A stretch of DNA of 64,000 nt from Candidatus Methanoplasma cognatum. Lineage in GTDB: Archaea; Thermoplasmatota; Thermoplasmata; Methanomassiliicoccales; Methanomethylophilaceae. Where the stretch lies: NCBI GenBank assembly GCA_009777615.1, contig WRLM01000002.1, forward strand, positions 203,673 to 267,672, read 5' to 3'. Each line of letters opens with the position of its first letter. Positions within the stretch are counted from its first letter, which is position 1. Under the pieces are notes generated by a model that worked only from the letters and a program-made list of their open reading frames with translations, was not told where the DNA came from and made no database searches. Shown in pieces: positions 61,605 through 64,000 of the stretch. A program made the translations under genes and the position numbers.

Positions 61605-62750
61605 ATGCAAGTAGCAAGGATTTCTAAAATAACCGAGTTCCGGCGCAACCTGTTGCTGACCGCAGCGATCGCGACGGCACTCGTAGTGATAACGTCGGCG
61701 GCAGTGTTATTCGCACCGGCGGCATCGGCGGATACGGCAGCAGATGTTCCGTATATTGACGAGTTAGGCGATACGCAGAATTGTTCGGAGGCCACGGTGC
61801 TCGATCAGGCATATTTCGCATCGCCGCCTTACTTACTGGACGATTCAGTCTCTGGCGGCTGGTATGTCGTGACGGGCACGATAAACCTTACAGATAAAAT
61901 TACCATCAGCGGAAATGTCAATATCATCCTTGAAGATAATTGCGACATGACCGTCACAGCCGGTATCTACGACGCAGGCATTTCTGTTTCCGGAACGGAC
62001 AGCCTGACCATCTACGCCCAGTCCGCAGGTATCGATACGGGCAAGCTCACTGCCAGCGGCGGCGATGACGGTATCGACAACGATGGCGGCGCAGGCATCG
62101 GGGGAGATAGCAGTAACGACGGCGGCACGATAACCATCAACGGCGGCACAGTAACGGCCAGCGGCGGCATGGGTGCTGCAGGCATCGGCGGCGGAGACTG
62201 GGGCGGCGACGGCGGCACGATCACCATCAACGGCGGCACAGTAACGGCCACCGGTGTCAGATACGGCGCGGGCATCGGCGGCGGCTACGGAGGCAACGGC
62301 GGCACGACCACAATCAACGGCGGCACCGTAATAGCCAAAGGCGGCTATGAAGGCGCGGGCATCGGCGGCGGCAACGGCGGCAACGGCGGCACGACCACAA
62401 TCAACGGCGGCACAGTAACGGCCATAGGCGGCAGTCTCAGCGCAGGCATCGGCGGCGGCGGCAACGGCGGCGACGGCGGCACGATCACCATAGGCGGCGG
62501 CACAGTAACGGCCACCGGCGGTAGTCTCAGCGCAGGCATCGGCGGCGGCGACGGCGGCGACGGCGGCACGATCACCATCAACGGCGGCACAGTAACGGCC
62601 ACCGGCGGCGAACACTATGGTGCAGGCATCGGCGGCGGCGACGGCGGCGACGGCGGCACGGTCACCATCAACGGCGGCACAGGAACGGCCACCGGCGGCG
62701 ACGGAGGGGCGGGGAGCGGGGGGGGGTGTGGGGGGGGCAGGGATACATAG
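61605..62750 (+). CDS. Secreted Gly-rich repeat surface protein, 3' end unreliable
   Basis: A signal segment (LLLTAAIATALVVITSAAVLFAPAASA) precedes about 110 residues of beta-helix-like sequence. At least seven repeats of 29-30 residues follow, built on GTVTATGG...GAGIGGG.GG.GGTITINGG. Such repeats form beta-solenoids and are typical of archaeal adhesin-like proteins. From about residue 365 the DNA becomes G-homopolymer and the frame ends at 62750. The true C-terminus is probably missing owing to an assembly break. Confidence 0.75.
   Translation: MQVARISKITEFRRNLLLTAAIATALVVITSAAVLFAPAASADTAADVPYIDELGDTQNCSEATVLDQAYFASPPYLLDDSVSGGWYVVTGTINLTDKITISGNVNIILEDNCDMTVTAGIYDAGISVSGTDSLTIYAQSAGIDTGKLTASGGDDGIDNDGGAGIGGDSSNDGGTITINGGTVTASGGMGAAGIGGGDWGGDGGTITINGGTVTATGVRYGAGIGGGYGGNGGTTTINGGTVIAKGGYEGAGIGGGNGGNGGTTTINGGTVTAIGGSLSAGIGGGGNGGDGGTITIGGGTVTATGGSLSAGIGGGDGGDGGTITINGGTVTATGGEHYGAGIGGGDGGDGGTVTINGGTGTATGGDGGAGSGGGCGGGRDT
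62121..62700. repeat. 87/90-bp coding tandem repeats
   Basis: GGCGGCACG recurs at 62121, 62211, 62298, 62385, 62475, 62562 and 62652, so units are 87 or 90 bases. High similarity between units explains why the assembly failed here. Confidence 0.9.
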
Positions 62751-62795
62751 TGAGGGAGAGGGTCGTAGCGGGAGGGGGGGGGGGGGGGAGTATCG
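62700..62795. other. Poly-G low-complexity junction
   Basis: Long G runs (up to about 16) interrupt the sequence between the archaeal repeat gene and low-GC bacterial DNA. This looks like a sequencing/assembly artefact rather than biology. Confidence 0.8.
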
Positions 62796-62818
62796 ATATA
62801 TTCAAAAGACTACCGTTT

Positions 62819-63808
62819 TTATCCGAGAAGCCTTAAAGCTAATTGCGGTAAAGAATTAGCTTGTGCAAGCATTGAAACAGCAGCTTGTGTTAAGACTTGA
62901 TTTCTTACAAATTCAGTCATTTCACTTGCTATGTCAACATCAGAGATACGAGATTCTGATGCTTGTAGGTTTTCTCTTTGAACGGTCAAGTTTGTGATAG
63001 TATTTTCGAGCCTGTTTTGGATAGCACCAAGGTTGGCACGAAGATTTTCTTTTCTTGTGATGGCTGTGTTTATTTGTTCGAGTGCTCTCTGGGCAGCGTG
63101 CTGGGTAGAAACGGCTACATTAGCTTTTCCGTTTCCATCAGCTCTTGTTTCTCCTGCTAGTCTGAAGAGAGATTCAGTTCTTGCATCTCCGATACGGATG
63201 AAGTAATAATCTTGATCTCTTTGGTTGTTTGGACCAAAGTGGATCTTGATACCACCTATTATATCTCCGTTTGCATTTGCATAACCGTCTGTTTCTTCCC
63301 ATCCAGAAGAGTTTGCCCACATACCTGCATCTGATTGCCACATATTTCCAGCTGTCCAGTAGCCATTTTCGCCGGCAATACTTACATTACCATTTAATAG
63401 CTTTCTGCCGTTGAAGTTTGTGGCGGTAGCGATACGATCAATCTCTGCTGCCATTGCAGCAAATTCAGAATGAATGATCATTCTTTGTTCGTTTGTATAT
63501 GTACCGGTTGCGGCTTGCTCTGCGAGCTCTTTCATACGGATGAGTTTTTCATCGATAACTGCGAGGGCGCCTTCAGCTGTTTGGATGAGCGAGATACCAT
63601 CTTGTGCGTTACGAATTCCTTGACCTAATGCGGCTATTTCAGCGCGCATTCCTTCTCTAATTGCCAGTCCTGCGGCATCGTCTGCTGCAGAATTGATTCT
63701 AAGACCTGTGCTCAATCTTTGAACAGATTGTGCGAGGTTGCTGTAATGGGCATTTAGCGTATTTGCTGCGCCATAAGCCATTAAGTTGTTGTTGATTACG
63801 AGTGACAT
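62819..63808 (-). CDS. Bacterial flagellin (probable contaminant fragment)
   Basis: The 329-residue protein is a complete bacterial FliC/FlaA. The N-terminal D0/D1 is INNNLMAYGAANTLNAHYSNLAQSVQRLSTGLRINSAADDAAGLAIREGM and the C-terminal D1/D0 is NLTVQRENLQASESRISDVDIASEMTEFVRNQVLTQAAVSMLAQANSLPQLALRLLG. Archaella do not use this family. Base composition is much lower in GC, and the start has a perfect GGAGGAATTAA leader. It resembles Desulfovibrio/Lawsonia-type flagellins. It most likely comes from a different organism. Confidence 0.93.
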   Translation of the reverse strand: MSLVINNNLMAYGAANTLNAHYSNLAQSVQRLSTGLRINSAADDAAGLAIREGMRAEIAALGQGIRNAQDGISLIQTAEGALAVIDEKLIRMKELAEQAATGTYTNEQRMIIHSEFAAMAAEIDRIATATNFNGRKLLNGNVSIAGENGYWTAGNMWQSDAGMWANSSGWEETDGYANANGDIIGGIKIHFGPNNQRDQDYYFIRIGDARTESLFRLAGETRADGNGKANVAVSTQHAAQRALEQINTAITRKENLRANLGAIQNRLENTITNLTVQRENLQASESRISDVDIASEMTEFVRNQVLTQAAVSMLAQANSLPQLALRLLG

Positions 63809-63917
63809 TTAATTCCTCCATGATTTTTTTTAGTCTTCCTTGAAGAAGCTATGTTTGTGTGAATCTGCTATGATACAATCGAGGACGCGGCTAACCAAAC
63901 CACTATATTATATGTAG

Positions 63918-63937
63918 GGAACGCATTTATGCGTTCC
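63918..63937. terminator. Hairpin upstream of flagellin
   Basis: GGAACGCAT and ATGCGTTCC form a perfect inverted repeat with a 2-base centre, followed by GTTTCATT on the plus strand. It is probably a bacterial terminator of a neighbouring gene. Confidence 0.5.
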
Positions 63938-64000
63938 GTTTCATTATAGTCACTATATTTGTGTTTTTGTTTTTTAGATAACTTGAGTTTTAAGTAATGC

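Noticed and set aside
62819..63808. Horizontally acquired flagellin in the archaeon
   Set aside because: The abrupt composition change after a poly-G run at a collapsed repeat fits a mis-assembly better than transfer.

Overview
The window reads as a chromosomal segment of a methanogen-type archaeon in the Thermoplasmatota, most likely the Methanomassiliicoccales. The archaeal assignment is direct: L21e, L18e, RpoN, aIF1A, Rio1, Bud32, RadB, Pus10, NAC, an archaeal type II GAPDH and the isopentenyl-phosphate-kinase branch of isoprenoid synthesis are all present, with TATA-box promoters. The order-level call is inference. It rests on the isolated 5S rRNA gene, bacterial-type AspRS with GatCAB, the DapL lysine route and HdrD-like/LarA genes; no mcr, mtr or pyl gene is in view.

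Layout. 0-3.2 kb is an RNA/translation operon (aIF1A, Rio1, KH protein, Pus10, L21e). A tRNA-Glu and metabolic genes follow to 10.5 kb, including a Fic protein with its own operator array. 10.5-17.4 kb looks like an accessory island: it is rich in G runs and carries Rrf2, MetY and CysK (sulfur assimilation), AlkA and Ogt (alkylation repair), and a frameshifted DUF4143 ATPase. 17.5-28.4 kb holds IlvB, GAPDH-PGK, and a tightly overlapped lysine operon led by an Lrp regulator. 28.4-36.4 kb has MscS, an A24 peptidase, an AMMECR-type radical SAM protein, ThiL, LarA, an HdrD/GlcF-like protein and FolP.

The most notable locus is 36.8-38.8 kb. Four overlapping genes encode an E1-like activating enzyme, a small beta-grasp ubiquitin-like protein ending in GGS, an E2 with an HPN motif and catalytic-type cysteine, and a JAMM protease with an Rpn11-like active-site segment. 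Together they form a complete, compact ubiquitin-like conjugation/deconjugation operon with no obvious E3.

38.8-50.1 kb contains SIS and TIM-barrel genes, ribosomal proteins with RpoN, tRNA genes, a PhoU-like regulator, Bud32/RdgB, RadB, the terminal isoprenoid genes and 5S rRNA. 50.2-61.5 kb has HypC/NAC/AlaX, a second DUF4143 ATPase, AspRS, a SatD/membrane-protein pair and GatCAB. From 61.6 kb there is a surface protein with 29-30-residue Gly-rich repeats. It dissolves into poly-G at about 62.7-62.8 kb, after which the sequence is low-GC and encodes a bacterial flagellin. I read the last ~1.2 kb as a mis-joined bacterial fragment.

Two patterns cut across the window. First, several genes with conserved N-termini have no ATG/GTG/TTG in the right place but do have a near-cognate codon (CTG, ACG, ATT), in four of five cases behind a Shine-Dalgarno-like sequence. 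Second, five accessory genes (Fic, two ATPases, an ATPase remnant, SatD) each follow a private short repeat or palindrome array near a TATA box. Four of them encode their own winged-helix or HTH segment, which suggests autoregulation; the remnant has lost that part.
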